Source: Rhodopirellula sp. (GTDB lineage Bacteria > Planctomycetota > Planctomycetia > Pirellulales > Pirellulaceae). From it: a DNA stretch of 41,878 nucleotides. Under the pieces are notes generated by a model, which was given only the letters and a program-made list of their open reading frames with translations, was not told where the DNA came from and did not search any database. The stretch spans positions 1 to 41,878 of the forward strand of contig JAHELS010000033.1 of assembly GCA_024644085.1 (NCBI GenBank), in the 5' to 3' direction. A program made the position numbers and the translations under genes. Positions 1 to 7,790 of this stretch are shown piece by piece (within the stretch, counting starts at the first letter, position 1; each line of letters starts with the position of its first letter).

Positions 1-520
1 TCAGCGCCAATTCGGCAATCCGGTGTGCGATTAGGTTCAGGTCGGCGACCGACTGGGCGTCCTTGGCGAACATCTGGAAAAACCCGGTGTCGTCCATGCA
101 GTGGTAGTCGTCGTGGCCCGCATGCACATTGAGCGTTGCTTTGGTCATTGCCCGAGCACCGATGTTCAGCACGTAGGTCAGTCGCTTGCCGACCGCCGCA
201 TACAGCGACTCGTGCATATAGGCGATGCCTTGGCCAGATGAAAAATTACTGGCTCGCAAGCCGGTCATCGAAAGCCCGGCGGTGACGGCCGCGGCGGCAT
301 GTTCACCTTCGGGTTCGATAAAGATCAACGGCCGACCGGAGACATTCAGGTGTCCGGTCGCGGCGGCCTCGGCCCAGTACTCCCCCATTTGGGTCGAAGG
401 GGTGATCGGGTAGGCGCCGGCGGCGTCGCTTCCTTCGCGTTCGCAAAGGGAAACCGCGGTGTTGCCGTCGACCGGAGCGCGTGTGCCGGGGTATTTGAAT
501 GGAGGTTTCGGTTTGGTCAT
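1..520 (-). CDS. Pyruvate/2-oxoacid:ferredoxin oxidoreductase, N-terminal part (runs off the window)
   Basis: Only the first ~173 residues are present; the frame is open to base 1, so the gene is cut by the window edge. The translation starts MTKPKPPFKYPG and has the POR N-terminal (domain I) hallmarks: DGNTAVSLCEREGSDAAGAYPITPST near residues 18-45, then FIEPEGEHAAAAV and a GLRASNFSSGQG segment. In this family that domain binds pyruvate and thiamine pyrophosphate beside other domains and oxidatively decarboxylates a 2-oxoacid to acyl-CoA, reducing ferredoxin. The upstream gene encodes an RnfB-like ferredoxin, which fits as an electron partner. The start at 520 has no clear Shine-Dalgarno; an in-frame ATG at 588 is an alternative that would add 22 residues. 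Substrate (pyruvate versus another 2-oxoacid) cannot be told from this fragment. Confidence 0.85.
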   Translation of the reverse strand, partial: MTKPKPPFKYPGTRAPVDGNTAVSLCEREGSDAAGAYPITPSTQMGEYWAEAAATGHLNVSGRPLIFIEPEGEHAAAAVTAGLSMTGLRASNFSSGQGIAYMHESLYAAVGKRLTYVLNIGARAMTKATLNVHAGHDDYHCMDDTGFFQMFAKDAQSVADLNLIAHRIAELAL

Positions 521-609
521 GGAAGTGTTTGCGAAGTAGCAGAAAGCTGCTGGTCCGGGCCGGACTCTTTCCCGAAACGCAAAGCACATACCGAAATCGC
601 GGGCCGGGC

Positions 610-1470
610 TTAGGAAGTCGCTTCTGGGAGCTCGCCTTTACGAATGATTTTTTTGGCGGCGCGGCCTTTTCTTGGTCCCTCTTTGTCCAGCCAGAGGATC
701 GCGCCGGTTGGGCATCGTTGTGTCGGCTCCCCCGTGAAAGGGCCCTTGTGATAGTCAATGATCGGCAAGTGGTTCTTCATTTCGATCTGGTTCGGTGCGT
801 CCATCGCGCATCTAGCGCATCCGGTACAGGCGACTTCGCAATCCGCCAGAATCGCGTCTCCTTCGGCAAGCGAAGAGCATGCGACCCACAAACGATGGCT
901 TACTGGGTGCAGCGAAAACAAGTCCTTGGGGCAGGCCTCCACACAGTCACCACACGCGGTACAGCGATCCTCGTCGACCAGTGGCAAACGATGGGCATCC
1001 ATTTCGATGGCGTCAAAAGTACAAGCGACATCGCAGTCACCCAGTCCAAGGCAACCCCAGAAGCAGGCTTTTCCGCCACCCGCAACAAGAGCCGCAGCGG
1101 CGCACGATCCGAGTCCTTCATAGTGGGCGCGGTTGCGTGCCACATTGTTGCCACCGGCGCAGGCCAATCGGGCAACTTGTTTCTCTTGAGCGCCAACGTT
1201 CACTCCCAACAACGATGCGATCCGAACGTGGTCGGCAGGTGATCCAACCGTGCACTTGCCGGGTGATGTCTCACCCCGTACCAACGCTTCGGCGAATGCG
1301 TGACAACCGGGATAGCCACACGCGCCGCAGTTCGTATGCGGCAACATTTCCTCGACGGCAACGATGCGTGGATCGTCCGCGACATGAAACCAGTGGTTAC
1401 CGATCACCAGCAGCGACGCCAACGCAGTCATCAGGCCGATGATCGTCGCGATCGAGGTCAGGAAAAGCAT
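610..1470 (-). CDS. RnfB-like membrane-anchored iron-sulfur (polyferredoxin) protein
   Basis: This 286-aa protein has one N-terminal membrane helix (about 5-25), then the Fe-S domain of RnfB/CO-dehydrogenase-type proteins (C48, C51, C56, C73; NCGACGYPGC). It continues with several ferredoxin-type clusters: a GCLGLGDCDVAC segment, CTACGDCVEACP and CTGCARCAMDAP. In the Rnf complex, RnfB accepts electrons from ferredoxin at the membrane. No rnfA, C, D, G or E gene lies in the window; the gene sits between a cytochrome c'-like gene (7 nt upstream) and a 2-oxoacid:ferredoxin oxidoreductase gene (89 nt downstream). I infer an electron-transfer ferredoxin serving that oxidoreductase rather than a full Rnf pump. 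The C-terminus ends in a basic tail after a last RCPTGAI motif. Confidence 0.88.
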   Translation of the reverse strand: MLFLTSIATIIGLMTALASLLVIGNHWFHVADDPRIVAVEEMLPHTNCGACGYPGCHAFAEALVRGETSPGKCTVGSPADHVRIASLLGVNVGAQEKQVARLACAGGNNVARNRAHYEGLGSCAAAALVAGGGKACFWGCLGLGDCDVACTFDAIEMDAHRLPLVDEDRCTACGDCVEACPKDLFSLHPVSHRLWVACSSLAEGDAILADCEVACTGCARCAMDAPNQIEMKNHLPIIDYHKGPFTGEPTQRCPTGAILWLDKEGPRKGRAAKKIIRKGELPEATS

Positions 1471-1477
1471 GGCTGAC

Positions 1478-1870
1478 CTACTGGCGACGAATCAGCTTGT
1501 GGCAATTGATGCAACTGTGCGTCATCTGCGTGTAGGCAAGCGTGGCACTGTCGATATTCTTTTTCTCGGCTGCCATAACAAGTGTCCCCGTCGTGAACCA
1601 AAACACCTGATTCTGCGTGCGATAGGCAGCTGAATCGTTTTCCGCCCACTTGTGCCTGGCCAGCCCGTTCATGGAGTTTGCGGCTTGAAGGATTTTGTCG
1701 AAGTCTTCGGTTACCAATCCGTCGAGGATATTTTGCGAGTAGGTGAGTTTTTTCCGCATGTCGATCGCAGACTTCTCGTCTTCTTGAGATCGGACCACGA
1801 GAGCCGGAATTGAAATCGCGACGATCACCGTGATGGCCAGCAATGTTCGATGCATCATTTGATTCTCCAC
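1478..1870 (-). CDS. Cytochrome c'-like monoheme protein
   Basis: This 130-aa protein starts with a signal peptide (MMHRTLLAITVIVAISIPALVV, so the true start may be 1858 or 1855 rather than 1870) and ends with a C-x-x-C-H heme site, CINCHK at residues 120-125. A heme motif at the very C-terminus of a ~110-residue helical domain is the pattern of cytochrome c'/c-556 proteins, periplasmic four-helix bundles often linked to NO or other gas binding or to electron transfer. The body is helical and hydrophilic, in keeping with that fold. It lies 7 nt upstream of the RnfB-like gene and 12 nt downstream of a DksA-like gene, so co-transcription is likely. Whether the distal heme position is free cannot be judged here. 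Confidence 0.78.
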   Translation of the reverse strand: MENQMMHRTLLAITVIVAISIPALVVRSQEDEKSAIDMRKKLTYSQNILDGLVTEDFDKILQAANSMNGLARHKWAENDSAAYRTQNQVFWFTTGTLVMAAEKKNIDSATLAYTQMTHSCINCHKLIRRQ

Positions 1871-1882
1871 AGACGAAGTCGG

Positions 1883-2206
1883 TTAAGTGCAGCCGGTACA
1901 AGTGGTGGCGTAGGGAATCACTTCCAGCCGCGCCTGAGGAATCTTTTTCCCACAACGTGTGCAGGTGCCGTAGGTCCCTTCGTCAATCTGATGTAGCGCA
2001 TGCTTGATTTGGTTGATCTCGTTCAAGGTGAGATTGCCAACGGAAGCCGCCACCTCGTTGCCTTCGGTTTCCGTCGCTCGTTCCTCCCAGTCGTCGTCCC
2101 CGGGTTCGCTCAGGTCTTCGTCAATCTCTTGGGCACGTGCGACCAGCATGCTGAGTTGTTTTTCAAGTGACGCACGCAGTCCAGAGTAGTCTTGTTTGTT
2201 TGGCAT
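1883..2206 (-). CDS. DksA/TraR-family zinc-finger protein
   Basis: The 107-aa product has a long N-terminal helical part rich in Glu/Asp (residues ~8-75) and a C-terminal four-cysteine zinc finger, C82-x2-C85 and C103-x2-C106, with the sequence GTYGTCTRCGKKIP typical of DksA/TraR proteins. Family members bind in the RNA polymerase secondary channel and change initiation, often with ppGpp. It is shorter than E. coli DksA (151 aa) and close to the short DksA-like or YocK-type proteins. It is the first gene of a tightly spaced minus-strand run with the cytochrome, RnfB-like and oxidoreductase genes, so it could set their expression, though these proteins usually act globally. The start ATG at 2206 follows AAAAAC and has no strong Shine-Dalgarno. 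Confidence 0.85.
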   Translation of the reverse strand: MPNKQDYSGLRASLEKQLSMLVARAQEIDEDLSEPGDDDWEERATETEGNEVAASVGNLTLNEINQIKHALHQIDEGTYGTCTRCGKKIPQARLEVIPYATTCTGCT

Positions 2207-2703
2207 GTTTTTCTAAAAGATTAGTGATTGGTAGCGGATTGCATTCGAACCCAAATAAACAGGGCGGTTGGTAAACTGAGTTTGTCAGCAACCACGCGTC
2301 GTGGTCAGTCGCTGGGAATTCGCGATCGAGTTCTCTGCGGCTGAGCAAACGGCGTTCTGGCCCGAGACCGGCACTGGACCGACACTAGGACCGACACTAG
2401 GACCTGGGGGGTGTTGTTGATCGTCAGCGGGATGCTGGTGATTCTACCACCTTCGGTTCAGATTCTTAACACGTCGATCACTAATTAATGGGTCTTGATC
2501 CCTATCCAGAAGTACAAACGTTTGATTATGTAATCGTCGTTGCGGAGCACGTCGCGTGGATGCTCGCCGTAATCTACTGCGAATGGCGGCTGCCCGGCTC
2601 GCGACAGTGCATATCGCCAGCTTGTTGTCCTCGGTGATTCCATGCGATAACGTACCGTTTGCGGGCCCACATTTCGCATGGGTTTGTATTGGGAGAAAGC
2701 TCA
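2207..2703. other. Intergenic region between divergent dksA-like and inositol oxygenase genes
   Basis: About 500 bp with no convincing gene. It must carry promoters for both flanking units, but I see no clear -35/-10 pair. The one visible structure is the 12-bp tandem repeat at 2376-2404. The short open frames here have no Shine-Dalgarno or protein-like composition. Confidence 0.5.
2376..2404. repeat. 12-bp direct tandem repeat (2.4 copies)
   Basis: The unit GGACCGACACTA occurs at 2376-2387 and 2388-2399 and begins again with GGACC at 2400-2404. A degenerate copy (GAGACCGGCACT) sits just before it. It lies in the divergent promoter region upstream of the inositol oxygenase gene and could be a regulator-binding array or a replication-slippage product. 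Confidence 0.8.
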
Positions 2704-3597
2704 GTGAAGGGTCATCGTGATACGCCGCTTGGCGATCTGGACCAGTGGGAAGACGATTTGCTGCGTCGGTACCCGCAAGATGAATCGAAATCGGAAGCCC
2801 ATTTCGTTGCCACCAACGCGGCGAAGCAGAAGGAAGAATTCCGCCTCTACGAAGCCGGGGCTCGCGCATCGGTAAAAGAGTTTTATCGGCTGAACCATCG
2901 CTACCAGACGTTCGATTTTGTTCAGCAAAAACGCGAGGAGTATTTGCAGCTCAACAAGCGGCGGATGAGCATCTGGGAAGGCATGGAATTCCTCAATACT
3001 CTGGTCGACGACAGCGACCCCGACACGGATCTCTCACAGATCCAACATCTCATGCAGACGTCCGAGGCGATCCGCAAGGAGGGTCACCCCCGCTGGTTCG
3101 TGCTCACCGGATTGATACATGACCTGGGAAAAATACTCTGCTTGTTTGGCGAACCTCAGTGGGCCGTCGTGGGCGACACGTTCCCGGTCGGTTGCGCTTA
3201 TTCGGACAGGATCGTTTTTTCAGAATTCTTCCGCGAGAATCCCGACTTCGATCACACCGAATACTCGACCGAATCCGGAATCTATGATCGCGGCGGTGGG
3301 CTCGATCAGGTTTTCATGTCATGGGGGCACGACGAGTACCTGTATCACGTTGTAAAGGAGTTCCTTCCTGAAGAGGCTCTTTGCATGATTCGTTACCATT
3401 CGTTCTACGCGGCGCACCGGGAAGGTGCTTACGACTACCTGATGAACGATCATGATCGAGAAATGTTCGGATGGGTACGAACGTTCAATCCGTACGACCT
3501 CTATTCCAAAAGCGACGTACCTCCGGACGTTGACGGTTTGCGACCCTACTACGAAGATTTGATCTCCGAGTTTTTTCCGGCTGAATTGGATTGGTAG
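2704..3597 (+). CDS. Inositol oxygenase (myo-inositol -> D-glucuronate)
   Basis: The 297-aa protein matches the MIOX family, which uses a di-iron centre and O2 to cleave myo-inositol to D-glucuronate in the cytoplasm. All six iron ligands known from mouse MIOX have counterparts with nearly the same spacing: H115 ([10 protein letters not shown]), H139-D140 (GLIHDLGK), H209 (SWGHDEYLY), H232 (RYHSFYAAH) and D265 (FNPYDLY). The start chosen is GTG at 2704, preceded 8 nt upstream by GGAG inside GGGAGAAAG; an ATG at 2659 would add 15 residues without a ribosome site. The next gene begins 1 nt after the stop and encodes a phospholipase C/GDPD-fold protein, so the pair may release and oxidise inositol. 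MIOX is best known from eukaryotes and is patchy in bacteria. Confidence 0.93.
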   Translation: MKGHRDTPLGDLDQWEDDLLRRYPQDESKSEAHFVATNAAKQKEEFRLYEAGARASVKEFYRLNHRYQTFDFVQQKREEYLQLNKRRMSIWEGMEFLNTLVDDSDPDTDLSQIQHLMQTSEAIRKEGHPRWFVLTGLIHDLGKILCLFGEPQWAVVGDTFPVGCAYSDRIVFSEFFRENPDFDHTEYSTESGIYDRGGGLDQVFMSWGHDEYLYHVVKEFLPEEALCMIRYHSFYAAHREGAYDYLMNDHDREMFGWVRTFNPYDLYSKSDVPPDVDGLRPYYEDLISEFFPAELDW

Positions 3598-3598
3598 A

Positions 3599-4408
3599 AT
3601 GTGCCTTGCTCTTCGATCGATCTGCGTCTGGGTTTTGTCAGCCGCATCACTGCTGGCATACGCCGACGAGCAGGCGAAGCCGCTGCGCCGCGCCCATGCC
3701 CACAACGACTATTTGCACGATCGTCCGCTTCACGACGCGTTGCAACACGGTTTTTGCAGCGTCGAAGCGGATGTTTTTCTCGTGGAGGGGGAGTTGTTGG
3801 TCGCCCACACGCGAGCCGAACTCGATCCGTCTCGGACGTTGGAGAAGCTTTATCTCGAGCCGCTGCGAAGACGCGTCCAGTCCAACGGCGGTCGAGTGCA
3901 TCAAGACGGACCCGTGTTTACGTTGTTGATCGACATCAAGTCCGATGGCGAGGCGACTTACGACGCGGTTAATGATTTGTTGTCAACCTACAAGGACATT
4001 TTTTCGTACGTCGATGATGGCAACGTGCACTCCAACGCGGTTTGGGCCGTGATCAGCGGCAATCGCGCCAAAGACCGAATCGCCGCGAGTTCCCCACGTT
4101 TCGCGGGCATCGATGGACGGCTCACGGACTTGAGTAGCGATCAACCTGCGCACCTGATACCGATGATCAGCGACAATTGGCGATCGCACTTTGGTTGGCG
4201 GGGCGATGGTTCGATCCCGGCACAAGACCGCGAAAAGCTCGAACGGATCGTCGACGCCGCGCATGCCATGAACCGTACAGTACGATTCTGGGCGACGCCC
4301 GACATTCCACCGGTTTGGGATGCATTGAATCAGGCAGGTGTCGACTTGATCAATACCGACGATCTCTCCGGGCTTCAGCAGTTTCTTCAGCAGGCCGGCA
4401 GCCAATGA
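3599..4408 (+). CDS. Secreted PI-PLC/GDPD-superfamily phosphodiesterase-like protein
   Basis: This 269-aa protein has a signal peptide (residues 1-~22, ending SLLAYADE) and then the TIM-barrel phosphodiesterase pattern: HAHNDY at ~33-38, VEADVFL (the E-x-D metal pair) near 55-61 and LVAH near 67-70. This corresponds to the H...E-x-D...H signature of glycerophosphodiester phosphodiesterases, with HAHND in place of the usual HRG; similar sequences occur in AIM6-type and PI-PLC-like proteins. The expected role is hydrolysis of a phosphodiester head group outside the cytoplasm. The ATG lies 1 nt after the inositol oxygenase stop (TAG-A-ATG), so translation is probably coupled. An inositol-containing substrate is my inference from that link; the family alone does not decide it. 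Confidence 0.7.
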   Translation: MCLALRSICVWVLSAASLLAYADEQAKPLRRAHAHNDYLHDRPLHDALQHGFCSVEADVFLVEGELLVAHTRAELDPSRTLEKLYLEPLRRRVQSNGGRVHQDGPVFTLLIDIKSDGEATYDAVNDLLSTYKDIFSYVDDGNVHSNAVWAVISGNRAKDRIAASSPRFAGIDGRLTDLSSDQPAHLIPMISDNWRSHFGWRGDGSIPAQDREKLERIVDAAHAMNRTVRFWATPDIPPVWDALNQAGVDLINTDDLSGLQQFLQQAGSQ

Positions 4409-4529
4409 CCACCCGATCGAACAATGGAAAGCTTGGTCACGCACCTTGAGTATCGCTTTTGACCACGTGCGCCTCGCTCCTAAAATGGATCATAGGTGAT
4501 TGTGTCCCATCACGTTGGAGTTTAGTGCG

Positions 4530-5054
4530 ATGCATAAGAACGTATTCACACCAGTTCTCTTTATTCTGCTGATTGCGGTGCCGACCGCCGGCACGCTGGC
4601 GCAAGACATTGCAGTGGGTGAACCAGCAAACCGAGGCCGGGCCGGCGGCATCGCGCGGGATGCCATCGTGCCGCAAGATGGCAAGGACATGGAGGGCCAG
4701 GAAGAAGGGATGCCTCGCTTTCGCGAGCGGCTGAACGATCGAATCGCACCCGATTTTTTGCCGCCCGAGCGACTCCGCTGGAGGCTTGGTGTCTTTGCCT
4801 ACAATACCGATACCGGAATTGTCGTCACGCGAGTTGTCCCCGGGAGTGCTGCCGAACGTACTGGGCTCGAGCGGGGAGACCGGATCGTGGCGATCGACGG
4901 ATTTCAAGTCGGCTGGGTGGAAGATCACTTGTACCCACTGTCCCAGGAACTCCAGCGGCAAGCTGATGGTCGAGGCAATGTGATGTTGCTGATACAGAAC
5001 GTCCGCAACAGTGAATTGTTGAACCGACGCGTACGTTTGGACCGATGGCGATAA
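4530..5054 (+). CDS. Secreted PDZ-domain protein
   Basis: From ATG 4530 the product is 174 aa with a signal peptide (MHKNVFTPVLFILLIAVPTA, cleavage near TLAQ-D). A charged linker of ~60 residues follows, then one PDZ-like domain from about residue 85 to the end: the core is VVPGSAAERTGLERGDRIVAIDG, the classic PDZ carboxylate-loop region, and then VMLLIQN. There is no protease domain, so it is a stand-alone periplasmic peptide- or protein-binding module. The first in-frame ATG (4500) would add 10 residues ahead of the signal peptide and is less likely. It is 121 nt downstream of the previous gene and may have its own promoter. No partner is evident. Confidence 0.7.
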   Translation: MHKNVFTPVLFILLIAVPTAGTLAQDIAVGEPANRGRAGGIARDAIVPQDGKDMEGQEEGMPRFRERLNDRIAPDFLPPERLRWRLGVFAYNTDTGIVVTRVVPGSAAERTGLERGDRIVAIDGFQVGWVEDHLYPLSQELQRQADGRGNVMLLIQNVRNSELLNRRVRLDRWR

Positions 5055-5159
5055 CCCGCCGCGTGGCTGCACGCGTGTCGCTGTCCTTCGGAGCGCAGTT
5101 CGCGACGGTGATCGACGTTCTTGCAGATACCCTTTCCCCCTGCCGATGCGATCGGGCGA

Positions 5160-6413
5160 ATGATCGATTTTGAACGGATTCGGGGACCTTTCGATGTTCC
5201 GATCTATTTCCAGCGACTGCCGGTGAACACGGTTTCACTGAATTGGTTGGTGTTCGTCGGTAGTGCCGATGACGAACAGGCCGGAGGGCAGGGGATCTAT
5301 CATTGGTTCGAGCACATTCCATCGCGGGGCACTGAATCGTTTCCCGGCGGTTACCGCGACACCGAAGCAAGACTTGTTCGGCACGGTGGCGAGAGTGATG
5401 CTGAGACCGGATCGACCCATACGGCATTCAGCGCCAAAGTTCCCAGACGCGTCTGGCCCGAAGCACTTGAAATCCTGGCCGAGATGGTTGGCCGACCCCT
5501 GTTACGTCTCGATGATATTGAAGCGGAGCGAGAGGTGATTCTGCAGGAGATCAGCGAGTGGCATTCTGATCCCCACAGCCATTCGGTTTGCGAATTGCCC
5601 GGCGTGCTTTGGCCGGGCCATCCACTAGGACACGACCAGTTGGGAAGTGCAACACATTTGAAGGCGATTGACGCGAACTTGTTAAGGCAAGCGCACGCGT
5701 CGGGTTACTCGCGAAATCGAATGGTTCTTTTCATTGCGGGTGACATCGAACGGTCGCAGTTGATGGATGTCGCGGCACACTGTATCGAGCGGATGCCCGA
5801 CAATCCGCTGAGCCCGCGTGAACGCGCGGCAAATTATGGGAAGATTCCACCCTGGCAGGCGGGAGAGACCACCACGATCGAGTCGCCGTATGATGATTCC
5901 GTCGTGTACCTGTTGTTCCCGATCCCTCCGCTTACCGAGGGAATCGCGAGTTGTCTTCAGTGGGATTTTCTGGCGGAGGTTTTTTCGGCTGGCGAATTGG
6001 GGTCTCCACTGAATCGGCTGATCCGCGAAGATGCGAGGCTCGCTTATTCACCCGACTTCATCAGCACGACTCACCCTGACGGCGGATTCGCCGGATTGGT
6101 TGCACAAACCAGCGCCGAGCCGCAGCGCGTGTTGGACGCTTTTTGGGATCTGATACGCAGTCCGGACATTCGATCGGCCGATTGGCTCGACTACGTCCGC
6201 GATACGATTCGTGGAAGTATTGAAATGCATGATCCCGATGCCGGCGAGTACACCGAAGAGGGTGCGGCATCATTGATTCATTACGGTCGCTGCCTCCCGG
6301 ATTCCGAGTACCGCTCAGCGCTTCTGGGTTTCGGCGATGACGAGATTGCACAATGGATCACGGAACTTGTCCCGTCGGCCGCACGTGCGATCATCTTTCA
6401 AGGCCGCGGTTGA
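5160..6413 (+). CDS. M16-family zinc metallopeptidase
   Basis: The protein is ~417 aa from ATG 5160 (a TTG at 5121 would add 13 residues). It carries the inverted zinc motif H-x-x-E-H of M16 peptidases as HWFEH (residues 48-52) and, about 75 residues on, the E-A-E-R-E-V-I-L-Q-E-I stretch that supplies the third zinc ligand in this family. The length fits a single M16 unit with an N-terminal catalytic and a C-terminal inactive domain, like the beta subunit of mitochondrial processing peptidase. Such enzymes cut short unfolded peptides. No signal peptide is seen, so a cytoplasmic role is likely. The stop codon lies in the first arm of an inverted repeat shared with the convergent gene. Confidence 0.87.
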   Translation: MIDFERIRGPFDVPIYFQRLPVNTVSLNWLVFVGSADDEQAGGQGIYHWFEHIPSRGTESFPGGYRDTEARLVRHGGESDAETGSTHTAFSAKVPRRVWPEALEILAEMVGRPLLRLDDIEAEREVILQEISEWHSDPHSHSVCELPGVLWPGHPLGHDQLGSATHLKAIDANLLRQAHASGYSRNRMVLFIAGDIERSQLMDVAAHCIERMPDNPLSPRERAANYGKIPPWQAGETTTIESPYDDSVVYLLFPIPPLTEGIASCLQWDFLAEVFSAGELGSPLNRLIREDARLAYSPDFISTTHPDGGFAGLVAQTSAEPQRVLDAFWDLIRSPDIRSADWLDYVRDTIRGSIEMHDPDAGEYTEEGAASLIHYGRCLPDSEYRSALLGFGDDEIAQWITELVPSAARAIIFQGRG

Positions 6414-6446
6414 CCGGCGGTCCTTGGTATGAAGCTCCGCCGGTCA
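6411..6446. terminator. Perfect 10-bp inverted repeat between convergent genes, probable bidirectional terminator
   Basis: TGACCGGCGG (6411-6420) and CCGCCGGTCA (6437-6446) are exact reverse complements separated by 16 nt. The first three bases are the stop codon of the M16 gene, and the repeat ends 7 nt before the stop of the opposing DinB-fold gene. The stem is GC-rich but no U-run follows on either strand. Confidence 0.6.
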
Positions 6447-6453
6447 CGCCGAA

Positions 6454-6948
6454 CTACATCAGAATCGGCTTGCCAAGTTTGCGGCGGACCACGACAAATT
6501 GACCCGCGTGCATCATCGGGTGGGTGGCGATCAAAGTGAACATGTCGCCCATGGTTGGGCAAAAGCTTTGAAAGTCTTCGGGTGCCGCCTTGTCGAGATC
6601 CGATTCAGGATACGCTTCGAGAGCCGCGAGGGATGCAGCACGCGTTTTGTCGAACAAGTCGATGTAGGTTTGCTTGGATTGGAAGGCCGATGGGTCATCG
6701 CTGCCGCACGATTCCTTGGAATGTGCCTCGGGGAAGCCGGCCGGTAGTTGGGCGCCCTGGCCGGGCGCCACCATTTCCAGCAAGTTCGCTTCCGAGGAAA
6801 TCAGGTGACCAAGCTGCCATGCGAGATGATTGCAGCCCTCGCCGGGTCGGCACAGGAGATCCTTGTCGTCGAGGTCGCTGATGTACGTTTTGAGAACCAT
6901 CCCGCTGAAATTGGCGGACGACCGGATTGCGTCTTTAACATTCATCAC
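6454..6948 (-). CDS. DinB-fold (DinB/YfiT-like) putative metalloenzyme
   Basis: This 164-aa protein (start 6948 or the adjacent ATG at 6945) has the four-helix DinB/YfiT pattern. The first histidine region is HLAWQLGHL at ~41-49 and the last is ATHPMMHAGQF near 141-151; together they place the three histidines that bind a divalent metal in this superfamily. Members include thiol-dependent transferases (bacillithiol or mycothiol S-transferases) and damage-inducible proteins of unknown function. Nothing in the context names a substrate: its neighbours are an M16 peptidase (convergent) and a thioredoxin-like gene (same strand, 118 nt downstream side). A second, different DinB-fold gene lies at 32157. 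Confidence 0.72.
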   Translation of the reverse strand: MMNVKDAIRSSANFSGMVLKTYISDLDDKDLLCRPGEGCNHLAWQLGHLISSEANLLEMVAPGQGAQLPAGFPEAHSKESCGSDDPSAFQSKQTYIDLFDKTRAASLAALEAYPESDLDKAAPEDFQSFCPTMGDMFTLIATHPMMHAGQFVVVRRKLGKPILM

Positions 6949-7066
6949 CGACTCCCAGTGTCGTATAAAAAACAGGGTTGCAACACTCTGAAGTTTAACA
7001 CTTTTAAAGCCAATGGACCGCCTGTCGGCTGGCCGACTGGTCGCACTGCAATGCGCTGGGAAGAAC

Positions 7067-7528
7067 TCAGTTCCCGCCGGCCGGTTCTAAAATTGATTGA
7101 ATCTCATCGCGATCGGTGAATCCCGTCATGCGATGGCGCAGCTTTCCGTCGTCAAGAACCACGAGTGTCGGAAGCGACTTGACCGAGTATTCCTCGGCGA
7201 GTTCCTGGTGCCGGTCGATGTCGACTTTGATGATCCGTGGTGGATCGCCCGTTGAGGATTCCTGGATTTCGTGCAGGACTTTCGCTTGTTGGCGACAAGG
7301 TCCGCACCAATCGGCATAGAAATCGACGAGCACGACGCCAGGTGTTGCATCAACGATCACGGCGAGATCCTCGCCCGCCTGTAGATCATGAATTGAATCC
7401 GGCGTGGTACCCGTCGACCGTGAATGCATCAATCCGCTGGTCAGGTTACATCCGGTGAAAGCAGGCGCAACAAGAAGGACGGTGAGAACCGAAAGCCTGG
7501 ATTCTACGGTCAACACGATAGGCTCCAT
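7067..7528 (-). CDS. Thioredoxin-fold protein, probably a membrane-anchored lipoprotein
   Basis: From ATG 7528 the product is 153 aa. The N-terminus is a hydrophobic signal (residues ~11-25) that ends in a lipobox-like AFTGC, so Cys27 may be lipidated. The thioredoxin domain follows a ~30-residue linker: VVLVDFYADWCGPCRQQAKVL holds the catalytic C-G-P-C, and SLPTLVV has the conserved cis-proline. The expected role is thiol-disulfide exchange in the periplasm. A longer frame from 7597 would put 23 unlikely residues ahead of the signal. The gene stands alone between a DinB-fold gene and a divergent methyltransferase gene. Confidence 0.88.
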   Translation of the reverse strand: MEPIVLTVESRLSVLTVLLVAPAFTGCNLTSGLMHSRSTGTTPDSIHDLQAGEDLAVIVDATPGVVLVDFYADWCGPCRQQAKVLHEIQESSTGDPPRIIKVDIDRHQELAEEYSVKSLPTLVVLDDGKLRHRMTGFTDRDEIQSILEPAGGN

Positions 7529-7790
7529 ATGGGATCTGAAGGATGAAATGAACCGCGGCATCCACGGAATGACCGTCGGTGCGGTGCGGCGCGCCACCCC
7601 GGCGATACCGCATACGATCGCAAATCGCGTCGACCAAACGCCATGGGAATCCGTGTTCGCGCGAAACTCACCCGTGAAACTTATTGCGTCGAGCGCAATC
7701 TGCGGCTTGCGAGCGGTATCCCATTCTTTCTAGAGTCGCAGCGGCCCGCGGACTGACCGGCCGAACTTCCTCCTTCAAGATTGGGGCACC

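Noticed and set aside
499..1242. Long plus-strand open frame opposite the RnfB-like gene
   Set aside because: It is antisense to a gene with clear Fe-S motifs, has no family features or ribosome site, and is a shadow of high-GC codon bias.
610..1470. A complete Rnf complex
   Set aside because: Only an RnfB-like gene is present; the neighbours are not rnf genes.
2230..2290. tRNA-like TTCGAAT on the minus strand near 2243-2255
   Set aside because: The bases flanking it do not pair as a T-stem, and no acceptor or anticodon stem fits.
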